Below the pieces are notes generated by a model that was not told the origin of the DNA, did not search any database, and saw only the letters and a list, made by a program, of their open reading frames with translations. Shown piece by piece: positions 17,394 to 25,904 of a stretch of DNA of 64,000 nucleotides; position 1 is the first letter of the stretch; every line of letters begins with the position of its first letter. The DNA is from Bacillus sp. SB49 (GTDB lineage Bacteria; Bacillota; Bacilli; Bacillales; Halobacillaceae): the NCBI RefSeq assembly GCF_000469135.2, contig NZ_CP048117.1, positions 310,001 through 374,000 of the forward strand, read 5' to 3'. The position numbers and the translations under genes were made by a program.

Positions 17394-19508
17394 ATGGCTC
17401 AGATTGCGGAACACCCGTGGAAGACGCTCAAACAGCTTTCCATACCTGTCTGGTTCTATCAGCTTAGTGATGAGAAGATATATTTGAATGAACCGTTGCA
17501 GGAAATGCTTGGAATAGAATTGGCCGTCATGGATAAACAGCAGGTGAAGGAGAAGCTTCATGAAGAGGACTGGTCATACTTTGAGCGACTGGCACGTTCG
17601 GAAAGATCGGAACGAATTTTGGAATTCGACTACCGTTGGAGTAACGGAGGAGAGAGCCATTGGTTCAAGGATATCGTTCATCCTTTTTATAATGAGGTCG
17701 GAAACAGGATCGGCTATTCAGGTATAGGAGCGACGGACCGGATTTATCAAATGGATCTTGGCCGGATTAAAAACGCTATCGTCGAAATAGGGGAAGGGTT
17801 CCTGCGCTATAACGGGCAGGCGTTCTTTGATTTCCTCGTGAAATATTTAGCGGCCGTTCTCCAGGTTAATACTGCCTTTATCGGGAAATGGAAGGGGCAG
17901 CAGAAAAACGAATTGTTCGTTTCTTCGATTTTTCATAAAGGGGAGACGTCTAATGGAGATACATACCAGGTAGAGGAATCGCCGTTGGAACTGCTTGCTA
18001 CTTCCGTCGACTGTTTTTACCCGAGCAGGGCTCAGGAATACTTTCCTTCCGCAAGTATTTTGAAGCGTTATGAAGTAGAAAGCTTCCTGGGCAAAACTTT
18101 GATGAGTTCAGATCAAGAACCCATCGGAGTATTAGCTGTTATGGATCAACGGAAACAGACGAACAACCCAATGATCCGCCCTCTGCTTCAGATATTTGCA
18201 GATCGTATTGCAAACGAGATGTCAAGGATTCAAACAGAAGAAAAACTGGAAGTGCTCTCCCGGTATGATTCTCTCACCGGGCTGCTCACTAGAAACTATT
18301 TCTCTGATATATTGCCCGGCGCGTTGGAAGAATCGGCGATCCTTCTGTTGTTTGATATTGATAATTTCAAAATGATCAATGATTCCTGGGGACATGCGAA
18401 AGGAGATGAACTGCTCCGTCAGTTCGCCAGCTATTTGAGGAAGACATTTGCGAAACAGGAATGTGTCTTGTCCAGAATCAGCAGTGACGAATATGCTGTC
18501 CTTATCCGGTCATCGATTACGTTGGAAGACGTTTGCCTGCTTGGAGAACAGATCATTCATTCCATGCGTCGCCCTTTCATCATTGAAGGAAAAGAGTTTT
18601 ATACGACCGTAAGCATAGGAATAGCAACCTCCACGCCCGATTCCGGTGATGCAGAGGAAGTGCTGAGACGTGCTGATGCAGCCATGCACAAGGCGAAGCG
18701 GAACGGCAAGAACCGATATGAAATTTATGATTCCAGGATGGGAGAACAGATGAGAGAGGAACTTCAACTGAAGCAGGCCCTTCACCAGGCGCTTGAAGAG
18801 GGGGAATTCCTTCTTTATTATCAGCCCCAGATTTCCGGAGAAACGCTTCAAGTTAAAGGGTTTGAAGCTTTGATTCGCTGGAATCATCCCGAACACGGCC
18901 TTCTATCTCCGCATCATTTCATTAGTCTTGCTGAAGAGACCGGCATGATTGTGGATATTGGAGAATGGGTGCTGCGGGAAGCTTGCAGACAGGCGAAGCA
19001 ATGGCAGGAATATGGAGAACCCCACTTGAAGGTGGCCGTCAACTTGTCCGCTTATCAGTTTGCTGATGTGGCTTTGACCGATAAGATCATGGGGGCATTG
19101 ACTGCCTCCGGCCTCGCTCCGGAAAGCCTGATCATAGAAATTACGGAAACGATGGTACTCCAGGACTTCGACCGCAGTATTGAGACGCTGAACACCTTGA
19201 GAAACAGCGGGATTTCCATTCATTTGGATGATTTCGGTGTCGGATTTTCCTCCCTCAGCTACCTTCATCGTCTTCCTGTAGATGCGATCAAAATCGATCG
19301 ATCTTTCATTAATCAGATAGACAGCGACAGGAACGAGGTCGTGATCGTCAATGCCATTATCAGTATGGCTCAGAGTCTCGGCCTTGATGTGATAGCAGAA
19401 GGGGTGGAGCGCAAAGAACATATTGTGTACCTGCAGGAAAAGGGTTGTTACGACTATCAGGGGTACTTCTTCAGTAAACCAGTCCCAGCGGAATGCGTAA
19501 GCTTATGA
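17394..19508 (+). CDS. PAS-GAF-GGDEF-EAL cyclic-di-GMP protein, probable phosphodiesterase
   Basis: 704-residue soluble protein. Order: PAS (about 10-115), GAF-like (about 120-280), GGDEF (about 285-440), EAL (about 455-700). The cyclase half keeps DSLTGLLTRN and DIDNFKMINDSWGHAKGD but its active-site loop reads SSDEY instead of GGDEF (about residues 363-367), so cyclase activity is doubtful. The EAL half keeps FEALIRW, EITET, DDFGVGFSS, KIDRSFI, AEGVE and QGYFFSKP, so hydrolysis of c-di-GMP is expected, possibly GTP-regulated through the degenerate GGDEF. No membrane segment. GGAGTAGGTG precedes the start. Confidence 0.92.
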   Translation: MAQIAEHPWKTLKQLSIPVWFYQLSDEKIYLNEPLQEMLGIELAVMDKQQVKEKLHEEDWSYFERLARSERSERILEFDYRWSNGGESHWFKDIVHPFYNEVGNRIGYSGIGATDRIYQMDLGRIKNAIVEIGEGFLRYNGQAFFDFLVKYLAAVLQVNTAFIGKWKGQQKNELFVSSIFHKGETSNGDTYQVEESPLELLATSVDCFYPSRAQEYFPSASILKRYEVESFLGKTLMSSDQEPIGVLAVMDQRKQTNNPMIRPLLQIFADRIANEMSRIQTEEKLEVLSRYDSLTGLLTRNYFSDILPGALEESAILLLFDIDNFKMINDSWGHAKGDELLRQFASYLRKTFAKQECVLSRISSDEYAVLIRSSITLEDVCLLGEQIIHSMRRPFIIEGKEFYTTVSIGIATSTPDSGDAEEVLRRADAAMHKAKRNGKNRYEIYDSRMGEQMREELQLKQALHQALEEGEFLLYYQPQISGETLQVKGFEALIRWNHPEHGLLSPHHFISLAEETGMIVDIGEWVLREACRQAKQWQEYGEPHLKVAVNLSAYQFADVALTDKIMGALTASGLAPESLIIEITETMVLQDFDRSIETLNTLRNSGISIHLDDFGVGFSSLSYLHRLPVDAIKIDRSFINQIDSDRNEVVIVNAIISMAQSLGLDVIAEGVERKEHIVYLQEKGCYDYQGYFFSKPVPAECVSL

Positions 19509-19592
19509 GGCTTGCGCATTTTTTATAGAGAGTACACAGCCGGCGTCTGCTACTATTAATAGGGATAGACATAAAGAAGAGGGGTAGGTCCA

Positions 19593-20189
19593 GTGAAAGA
19601 ATACCTTACTATATTTAATGAAGATGGTTATACAGCAGGAACAAAAGAAAGAGCTCTCGTCCATATGGATGGGGATTGGCACGAAACGTTCCATTGCTGG
19701 TTTTATGATCCAAAGCAGAAATCGATCTATTTCCAACGGCGTTCTGATGATAAAAAGGACTATCCAGGCCTCTACGACATAACGGCGGCCGGGCATATAG
19801 AAGCGGGAGAAGGACTGTTATCGGCAGGTTGCCGGGAAATTAACGAAGAACTTGGGTTGGACATAGCCCCGGATGATTTGATCAATTCTGGCTCCTTTAA
19901 AGAAGTGCTTATAGACGGGACCGTTATAGACAGAGAAATATGCCGGGTGTTTCTTTATGTAGTAGAAGAGCCTCTTGCCTGGATGATCGGGGAGGAAGTG
20001 CAGGACGTTGTCAGGCTTTCTTTTCATGACTTTAAATCATTGGCTGCGGGCTTGGAAGAGGAGAAAGAGGTTGTTTCTCTTTTATCCGGGAACGTTAGTC
20101 ATGCGGGAAAGGAAGCGTTCGTACCTCATGAACCGGGCTACTTTCGATTTATAGAGTCTGTTATAAACCGATATGTCGAAAAACTTTGA
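19593..20189 (+). CDS. NUDIX hydrolase
   Basis: 198 residues with a complete Nudix box: G-HIEAG-E-GLLSAGC-REINEELGL (GX5EX7REUXEEXGU). N-terminal WHETFHCWFYD and the general layout resemble the YfcD/isopentenyl-diphosphate isomerase-like Nudix branch. Substrate unknown. GTG start follows AGAGGGG. Its stop codon lies within the -35 element of the next gene's promoter. Confidence 0.9.
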   Translation: MKEYLTIFNEDGYTAGTKERALVHMDGDWHETFHCWFYDPKQKSIYFQRRSDDKKDYPGLYDITAAGHIEAGEGLLSAGCREINEELGLDIAPDDLINSGSFKEVLIDGTVIDREICRVFLYVVEEPLAWMIGEEVQDVVRLSFHDFKSLAAGLEEEKEVVSLLSGNVSHAGKEAFVPHEPGYFRFIESVINRYVEKL

Positions 20190-20215
20190 CAATAATCTTT
20201 TTGAATCGCTATAAT
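20186..20215 (+). promoter_or_regulatory. sigma-A promoter of the cystathionine synthase/lyase gene
   Basis: Consensus -35 TTGACA (20186-20191), 18-bp spacer, consensus -10 TATAAT (20210-20215). The leader would be only about 25 bases, so no riboswitch controls this gene. Confidence 0.8.
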
Positions 20216-20249
20216 TTGTGATTAAGCGGTATAAGAGGAGGAAACATGA

Positions 20250-21392
20250 ATGAAACCTACTTCATTTGATACAAAAGTTGTTCATTATAAACAAGATCAG
20301 ACGGAGGTGCAGAATAGTAAGCGCACCCCCATTTATCAGACTTCTGCCTTCACATTCAAAGATCTTGACCATTTAGAAAGTTATTATGAAGGAGCAAGTC
20401 CTTATCTCTACTCCAGAGAAAGGAATCCAAACACGGATGAACTTGCCGGTACGGTAGCAGAATTAGAAGGTGCACCGGCAGGGGTTGCCACATCTTCCGG
20501 TATGTCGGCTATTCTCGCAGGTATTCTCGGCGCAGCTAAACCCGGTGATCACATCATTGCAGCAGAAGATCTTTACGGCGGTACGCACTCTTTGATTACG
20601 AAGGAGCTTGCAACCTTCGGGATTGAAGTGACGATGCTTGACTTCACTGATTTGGAGGGTGTGAAAGCAGCCATTAGAGAGGAAACCAAATTGTTATATA
20701 CTGAATCCATCTCTAATCCATTTTTGAGGGTGGAGAATATGGAAAGATTGGTAGAGCTGGCTCAATCTCATGGTATCAGGACAATGGTTGATAATACGTT
20801 TGCGACCCCTTACTTACTGCAGCCATATTCTATGGGGATCGACCTCGTCGTACATAGCGGAACGAAATATATAGGCGGTCATAGTGATGCTACATGCGGC
20901 GTCCTGGTCGGCGATGCTGACCTCATTCAAGCAGCTGCGAAAAAAGTCGTCACACTCGGAGCAAACTTAAGTCCGTTTGAAGCTTGGCTCACCCAACGCG
21001 GGGCGAAGACACTCGGTCTGCGAATGAAGAAACAGTCAGAGAATGCGAAGCAGGTAGCGGAGGCGCTCCGGAAACATAAAGGTATTGCGAAAGTCTTCTA
21101 TCCCGAATATGTATCCGAACGAGGGAATGGGGCCATTGTCACAATTGAACTGAATGAAAGCGTAGACGTACATGCCTTCTTCCGTTCCCTCGGTTGGATC
21201 AAAATCGCTCCGACACTCGCAGGGGTGGAGACAACCTTGTCCTATCCTATCCGAACGTCGCATCGTGCACTTTCCGATGCAGAGCGGTTAAAGATCGGCG
21301 TTAATGACTATGTTATCCGACTGTCCATTGGAATTGAAGACAGTGAGGATATCATTACTCAGCTCACCCATTCTGTCGAACAGGCCTTGTAA
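20250..21392 (+). CDS. trans-sulfuration PLP enzyme (cystathionine gamma-synthase/lyase family)
   Basis: 380 residues with the Cys/Met metabolism PLP-enzyme pattern: YSRERNPNTDELAGTVAELEGA, SSGMSAILAGILG, DNTFATPYLLQP and the PLP-lysine motif VVHSGTKYIGGHSD. The family includes cystathionine gamma-synthase, beta- and gamma-lyases and methionine gamma-lyase; these cannot be separated safely by eye. GAGGAGG ribosome site, monocistronic, strong promoter and terminator. Confidence 0.9.
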   Translation: MKPTSFDTKVVHYKQDQTEVQNSKRTPIYQTSAFTFKDLDHLESYYEGASPYLYSRERNPNTDELAGTVAELEGAPAGVATSSGMSAILAGILGAAKPGDHIIAAEDLYGGTHSLITKELATFGIEVTMLDFTDLEGVKAAIREETKLLYTESISNPFLRVENMERLVELAQSHGIRTMVDNTFATPYLLQPYSMGIDLVVHSGTKYIGGHSDATCGVLVGDADLIQAAAKKVVTLGANLSPFEAWLTQRGAKTLGLRMKKQSENAKQVAEALRKHKGIAKVFYPEYVSERGNGAIVTIELNESVDVHAFFRSLGWIKIAPTLAGVETTLSYPIRTSHRALSDAERLKIGVNDYVIRLSIGIEDSEDIITQLTHSVEQAL

Positions 21393-21396
21393 TCTC

Positions 21397-21427
21397 CCCC
21401 CCGGATATCTGTGATGGATTTCCGGGG
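21397..21427 (+). terminator. terminator
   Basis: CCCCGGA..TCCGGGG stem with inner ATC/GGAT pairing followed by T7. Confidence 0.8.
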
Positions 21428-21610
21428 TGTTTTTTTATGCAACGGCATCGAAGTATATGCATGTTCCAATGGAATGTCATAAACTTGTGATAAATTTAAA
21501 AAATTCTCATAATATGGTTAGGACTAGTCATGACAGCATTTCGCCGGCCGGTGAAGGGAGATTATCATTCATGTTCATTTAGTTGTATAGCAAACTACCA
21601 GCAAATTCTA

Positions 21611-21837
21611 TTCACCATTTACAATTTATATGCTATAATCCATAGTAGCATGTTTCTACCCACGTTGGTTGCAACCATCTCTTTGCGGGCTTTCATGGCC
21701 CGAATCACGAAAAACCCCTTTTATATCATGTATCTCACATCGTGCTTGCAGCACTAAGCTTTCTATCATTTTTATACGACTTGTATTTATAATAAAATAA
21801 TAGGAAAGCGTTTTCATAATGTTTAGGAGGTAACGCC
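21611..21837 (+). promoter_or_regulatory. promoter and long untranslated leader of the symporter gene
   Basis: Extended -10 TGCTATAAT (21631-21639) 17 bp after TTCACC gives a likely start near 21646 and a leader of about 190 bases. The leader has small hairpins (GGTTGCAACC; CGGGC..GCCCG near 21688-21704; GTGC..GCAC near 21741) but no riboswitch family I recognise. Apart from this, the 445-bp gap 21393-21837 holds no convincing gene. Confidence 0.45.
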
Positions 21838-23079
21838 ATGAAGTTGACAACGAAAATATTCATAGGTTTGGCTCTTGGTGCCATCGTAGGTCTGGCACTG
21901 CACATAGCTGCACCGGATTTATTTGGAACGCTTGATACGTATGTATTCAGCCCCTTGGGAACTGTGTTCCTGAATCTGATTAAAATGCTTGTCGTACCGA
22001 TCGTATTCTTCTCTATTACACTCGGTACAGCTTCTTTAGGAGATCCGAAGAAGTTGGGTAGAATCGGAGGGAAGACCATTGGTTTCTTCCTGATTACGAC
22101 TACCATTGCTATTGCGATTGCTATTGGTCTTGCTTATTTGTTCCAACCAGGAAATATTGATATTAATACGGCCGGCGCCGAATATGAGTCGCAGGAAGCG
22201 CCTAGCGTCGTTGAAACATTTACAAGTATTATTCCGACCAACCCGATTCAGTCCATGGTTGAAGGAAACATGCTGCAAATCATTGCCTTCTCTATTTTTA
22301 TTGGTTTTGCCCTTGCGATGCTTGGTAAGAAAACGGAAGGTGTATTGAAAGTGATCGAGCAGGGGAACGAAATTATGATGTACCTTGTTAACTTGATCAT
22401 GCGCTTTGCTCCATATGGTGCCTTTGGTCTTTTGGCATCTGCCATCGGAACGATGGGAATTGACGGAATGAAAGCGATGGCTATGTACATGTTTGTTGTA
22501 ATACTTGCTCTATTCATCCATGGCCTTGTGACATATGGAGGAGCGGTGAAGTTTCTCGGTAAGATGAGTCCAATTAAGTTCTTCAAAGGATTCTTCCCTG
22601 CCATGACGGTCGGATTCAGTACGTCCAGCAGCAGCTCGACGCTTCCGATTTCGATGAAGACGGCTCAGGAGAATTTGAATGTTCCAAAACCGGTCAGCAG
22701 CTTCGTACAGCCTCTTGGAGCGACGATCAACATGGATGGTACGGCTATTATGCAGGGTGTTGCAACTATTTTCATCGCCCAGGTGTATGCGACGGATTTG
22801 TCCTTCGGTCAGTTGATTATGGTCGTCCTGGTTGCCGTGCTTGCTAGTATCGGTACAGCCGGAGTTCCGGGTGTAGGGCTTATCATGCTTGCTATGGTAT
22901 TGAATCAAGTGTCTCTACCGGTTGAAGGAATCGCCTTGATTATTGGTATTGACCGTCTTCTTGATATGACTCGTACAGCGCTTAACATCACTGGTGATGC
23001 TGCGTGTGCGGTCGTTGTAGCAGAGTCAGAGAAGAAACACGGAATAGAAGAAGAACCTGTGCGTGCTGTAGAAGCATAA
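21838..23079 (+). CDS. dicarboxylate/amino acid:cation symporter (DAACS, GltP/DctA family)
   Basis: 413-residue membrane protein with the DAACS hallmarks: serine-rich hairpin STSSSSSTLPISMKTAQ, NMDGTAIMQGVATIFIAQ and the C-terminal GIDRLLDMTRTALNITGDAACAVVVA that bind substrate and Na+/H+. It would import glutamate/aspartate or C4-dicarboxylates. ATG preceded by TAGGAGGTAAC. Long leader upstream suggests post-initiation regulation. Confidence 0.93.
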   Translation: MKLTTKIFIGLALGAIVGLALHIAAPDLFGTLDTYVFSPLGTVFLNLIKMLVVPIVFFSITLGTASLGDPKKLGRIGGKTIGFFLITTTIAIAIAIGLAYLFQPGNIDINTAGAEYESQEAPSVVETFTSIIPTNPIQSMVEGNMLQIIAFSIFIGFALAMLGKKTEGVLKVIEQGNEIMMYLVNLIMRFAPYGAFGLLASAIGTMGIDGMKAMAMYMFVVILALFIHGLVTYGGAVKFLGKMSPIKFFKGFFPAMTVGFSTSSSSSTLPISMKTAQENLNVPKPVSSFVQPLGATINMDGTAIMQGVATIFIAQVYATDLSFGQLIMVVLVAVLASIGTAGVPGVGLIMLAMVLNQVSLPVEGIALIIGIDRLLDMTRTALNITGDAACAVVVAESEKKHGIEEEPVRAVEA

Positions 23080-23086
23080 TCGATAC

Positions 23087-23121
23087 GAAAAAAAAGAGCA
23101 GCCTTAGGCTGCTCTTTTTTT
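23087..23121 (+). terminator. terminator after the symporter gene
   Basis: AAAAGAGCAGCC / GGCTGCTCTTTT stem, loop TTA, then T run. Confidence 0.9.
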
Positions 23122-23299
23122 GTTAGTATGTCTGTGTACCCTTGATGGAAGGGGGATAAACCATTTCTTTATGTAAATTATGGAGAAAAGTGATCCATCC
23201 GTTTATTTCATACGATAGCTGTACAGCATCACTCTATCATAGGATATTGACCTGCTCCCTATGCTATGATGTTGATAACCACCATAAAGGGAGTGTGCT

Positions 23300-23863
23300 A
23301 TGAGCCAACGTGATTCTCTGTTATATCATCAAATGCTTGAAGGGGATAAGGAAGCACTGGAAGCCATTTACGATCGGTATGAAAAGCTTTTATACTCCTT
23401 TGTCATCAAGCTGTCGGGTGATCCAACATTAGCCGAAGAAGTGTTGCAGGAAGTATTTCTGAAGTTATGGACAAAGAAAGCAAGATATGAGGAATCGAAA
23501 GGGAAATTCTCCTCTTGGATTGTCACCATCACAAGGTATACAGCGATTGATATGATAAGGAAGACAAATAAAGAGCACGTTTCTTTGGAAGAAGAAACAG
23601 ATGTACCCGAGCGAGGTACGGAAACGACGGAAGATCTGGTGGAATGGAAAGAACGTGGAGACAGAGTGAGGGCAGCCGTCAGCCTTCTGTCGGAAGAGCA
23701 AAGGGATATGGTGCAATTATTCTATTTTAAAGGACTGACCCAGCGGGAGATTGCAGAAAAGACCGGTCTCCCCTTGGGAACGGTAAAAGGACGGGTGCGA
23801 TTAGCGTTGAAACACCTGAAGAGGCAGTTATCATCAGAGGAAGGAGGGGTTCGTGATGTCTAG
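23300..23863 (+). CDS. ECF sigma factor (first pair)
   Basis: 187 residues with sigma region 2 (YEKLLYSFVIKLSGDPTLAEEVLQEVFLKLW..FSSWIVTITRYTAIDMIRK) and region 4 (LSEEQRDMVQLFYFKGLTQREIAEKTGLPLGTVKGRVRLALKHLK). Followed immediately, with a few bases of overlap, by a zinc-finger/RskA anti-sigma gene, so the pair resembles SigK-RskA type units. Region 4 GLPLGTVKGRVRLAL matches that subgroup. Confidence 0.92.
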   Translation: MSQRDSLLYHQMLEGDKEALEAIYDRYEKLLYSFVIKLSGDPTLAEEVLQEVFLKLWTKKARYEESKGKFSSWIVTITRYTAIDMIRKTNKEHVSLEEETDVPERGTETTEDLVEWKERGDRVRAAVSLLSEEQRDMVQLFYFKGLTQREIAEKTGLPLGTVKGRVRLALKHLKRQLSSEEGGVRDV

Positions 23864-24647
23864 ACTATGCGATGAATTAATGGATTACTTCAATGGCCAT
23901 CTTAGTGATCAGAAGAAGGTGGAATTTGAAGAACATTTGAATACATGCAGCGAGTGTAGAGAAGAGCTGGAAGAATTGCAGGAGTTAACCGGTGAGCTTC
24001 CTTTTGCTTCTGATCCTATCACCCCTCCGGATGACATGAAAGCACGTGTTTTAGGAGAAGTCTTCAAGCATGAGCAGAATGAAAGCGGAAATTCTCCTTT
24101 TATAGAAGAACATTCCGAAAATGTCCTTCCGATCTCGAAAAAGAAAGAACAAGCATTTGGAGAAGTGAAGAGGAACAAGAAATCTTCGTGGTTTGTCAGA
24201 GGGCTCGTTGCGGCGTTGATTGTATCGCTTGCCGGTAACGTATGGGCTTTAATGAATGAAGAAAAACAGGTCGTGCAGCAGGAACCTGAAGAAATTTCGG
24301 ACAGTACAGACGAAGTCCTTCGCAAAGTTACGCTTCAGGGGGAAACGACGACAGCAAGCGCATCCGCAGCAATGGTTCGTCAGTCAGAAGGGGAAGTCCT
24401 CAGTCTGCAGGCAGATCAACTGGAGCCTCTGGACGGTGAGGAAGTGTATCAGGTGTGGCTGATCAATGGAGAGACGCCGTACAGGGCCGGTACCTTTAAA
24501 GCTAATGAAAGTGGAGAAGGAGCGGTTACGTATAATATGGAACAGCTGCCTGAAGATACAGAGTGGGATATGGTCGCTGTCTCCAAAGAGCCTGATGCTT
24601 CAAGTGAAACACCACAGGGGGAAGTAATTTTAAGTGCAGGATTATAA
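23856..24647 (+). CDS. anti-sigma factor with zf-HC2 and RskA domains
   Basis: 263 residues. N-terminal ASD zinc finger (HLNTCSECREEL, H-x3-C-x2-C) binds the cognate sigma factor in the cytoplasm; one membrane helix (SWFVRGLVAALIVSLAGNVWALM, about 111-133); C-terminal extracytoplasmic anti-sigma-K/RskA domain (VYQVWLINGETPYRAGTF.. WDMVAVSKEP). GTG 23853 or ATG 23856 follow AAGGAGGGG; start overlaps the sigma gene end. Predicted to release the sigma factor by regulated proteolysis. Confidence 0.92.
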   Translation: MSRLCDELMDYFNGHLSDQKKVEFEEHLNTCSECREELEELQELTGELPFASDPITPPDDMKARVLGEVFKHEQNESGNSPFIEEHSENVLPISKKKEQAFGEVKRNKKSSWFVRGLVAALIVSLAGNVWALMNEEKQVVQQEPEEISDSTDEVLRKVTLQGETTTASASAAMVRQSEGEVLSLQADQLEPLDGEEVYQVWLINGETPYRAGTFKANESGEGAVTYNMEQLPEDTEWDMVAVSKEPDASSETPQGEVILSAGL

Positions 24648-24659
24648 TGATGGAAAACA

Positions 24660-24688
24660 GGCAGCTGTGGCTGCCTGTTTTTTTTGTT
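24660..24688 (+). terminator. terminator of the sigma/anti-sigma unit
   Basis: ACAGGCAGC / GCTGCCTGT stem with loop TGTG, then T8. Confidence 0.88.
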
Positions 24689-24726
24689 AGCTCCAGTTTT
24701 GGACGAGGCTGTCGAGGAGGATGGAC

Positions 24727-24752
24727 GTGTAGATGCGGAGACTCATGGGTAT
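24727..24752 (+). promoter_or_regulatory. weak sigma-B-like promoter candidate
   Basis: GTGTAG, 14 bases, GGGTAT, against the sigma-B consensus GTTTAA-N12-15-GGGWAW. The -10 fits, the -35 is 4 of 6. Confidence 0.3.
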
Positions 24753-24787
24753 AGTAGAAAATAGTTAACTTAGGAGGAGTGATAGGA

Positions 24788-25009
24788 ATGTCTTATTCAG
24801 TAACGTTGCAGAAAATCCTGCTTTTAACAGGAATCGGAGTAATCATCGGTGCCATTGTCGGTTTTACGGCCGTGCTGGGCTTCGATTTAGACGGTTCCAT
24901 ATTTGTAATATCGATGTTCCTCAGCATCATGAGTGTTTACTCCACCGCCATGTACGCGGAACTCTACCATATCAGGGAAGCGATTAATAAACAGCGGAAA
25001 GGTTTATGA
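24788..25009 (+). CDS. small two-helix membrane protein
   Basis: 73 residues with two membrane helices (KILLLTGIGVIIGAIVGFTAVLG and IFVISMFLSIMSVYSTAMYAEL) and a basic tail. Start 24788 is 9 bases after AGGAGGAG. Unknown function. It is tail-to-tail with another small membrane protein gene whose stop is 1 base away. Confidence 0.7.
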   Translation: MSYSVTLQKILLLTGIGVIIGAIVGFTAVLGFDLDGSIFVISMFLSIMSVYSTAMYAELYHIREAINKQRKGL

Positions 25010-25168
25010 CTATAGCAGGTCGGCGGCAAAACTTAAAACCAAAACCGTGATATACAAGACTACGAGTATGGTAATCAGTACGTATGTCTTGATGGTCAAT
25101 CTCCTGAAAATCATGAAAAAAGTAGCCAGGATGACGCTGATGATGAAAAACCAATAAAATTGTTGCAT
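25010..25168 (-). CDS. small two-helix membrane protein, 52 residues
   Basis: Starts MQQFYWFFIISVILATFFMIF, then a short basic turn RRLTIK and a second helix TYVLITILVVLYITVLVLSF, ending ADLL. The start follows GGAAGGAAAAC. The near-perfect two-helix hairpin makes it unlikely to be a chance frame. No family recognised. Its stop abuts the convergent membrane protein gene. Confidence 0.6.
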   Translation of the reverse strand: MQQFYWFFIISVILATFFMIFRRLTIKTYVLITILVVLYITVLVLSFAADLL

Positions 25169-25326
25169 ATGTTTTCCTTCCCCCTCTGCCCTATCATACC
25201 ACGGTATGTATCTACTTTCCTGTTTATGGAATGAGGAATGGGGGAATAATGATAGATAGCAGCTATGAAAGAAGAATGGATGGGAAGGAGGGGGCTTTCT
25301 GTGAGAATGGACGGCTTTCCGGAAGC

Positions 25327-25887
25327 ATGAATCTCTTTGAGCTTCTGTTTTTATTCGTCACGATTCTTTGGATTGGAGAGTTTGCTTTGTTCCGCAACCA
25401 TCATTCGACAAAGGGTGGTGGTGAAGCGGAACGTCGCTCCTTCCCGATCATTCTAATCACCGTTCTACTGGCGGTTTGCGCAACGTTGATTATGCGTGAA
25501 TGGAACTTCGGTATTCTGTCTATCCGCTGGGTATGGTGGGTGGGTCTGCTTATTTACGCGGCTGGTGTGTGGCTTCGTTACTGGGGCATTATGCACCTTA
25601 AGGACCAGTTTACAAGGGATGTCTCTGTGAAAAAAGGAGACAAGCTTGTCAGCACAGGACCTTACCGCTGGCTGAGGCACCCCCTCTATACAGGTTTATT
25701 TTCCATCATCATCGGTTTTTGCTTAGGTGTAGGGAACATATACACAGCCTTTGTCTGCGGAGCTTTGGTTGCTTCTGCATTACTACATAGAATCCGCCTG
25801 GAAGAAGCGATGTTGGTTGAGGAGCATGGAGAGAAGTACAAAGATTGGTGTCGCAGGCGATACCGATTGATTCCTTTTGTCTATTAA
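25327..25887 (+). CDS. isoprenylcysteine carboxyl methyltransferase (ICMT)-family membrane methyltransferase
   Basis: About 186 residues, four to five helices, with the ICMT/PEMT C-terminal signature GPYRWLRHPLYTGLFSIIIGFCLG and the final RIRLEEAMLVEEHGEKYKDWCRR. Such enzymes use SAM to methylate carboxyl or amine groups of lipids in the membrane. ATG 25327 begins the first helix; an in-frame extension to 25231 exists but is hydrophilic. Oddly the best ribosome site (GGAAGGAGGGGG) precedes an out-of-frame GTG at 25301 encoding nine residues and stopping in ATGA at 25327. The carotenoid desaturase gene follows 17 bases later, so a lipid or carotenoid substrate is likely. Confidence 0.75.
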   Translation: MNLFELLFLFVTILWIGEFALFRNHHSTKGGGEAERRSFPIILITVLLAVCATLIMREWNFGILSIRWVWWVGLLIYAAGVWLRYWGIMHLKDQFTRDVSVKKGDKLVSTGPYRWLRHPLYTGLFSIIIGFCLGVGNIYTAFVCGALVASALLHRIRLEEAMLVEEHGEKYKDWCRRRYRLIPFVY

Positions 25888-25904
25888 ATTCGGAGGTGGA
25901 TCAT

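Noticed and set aside
21530..21757. 75-codon frame in the gap before the symporter
   Set aside because: No ribosome site, spans the predicted promoter, and composition unlike neighbouring proteins.
23191..23216. TGATCC..TACGAT as ECF-type promoter for the first sigma gene
   Set aside because: Spacing of 14 bases is short and no known consensus could be matched with confidence.
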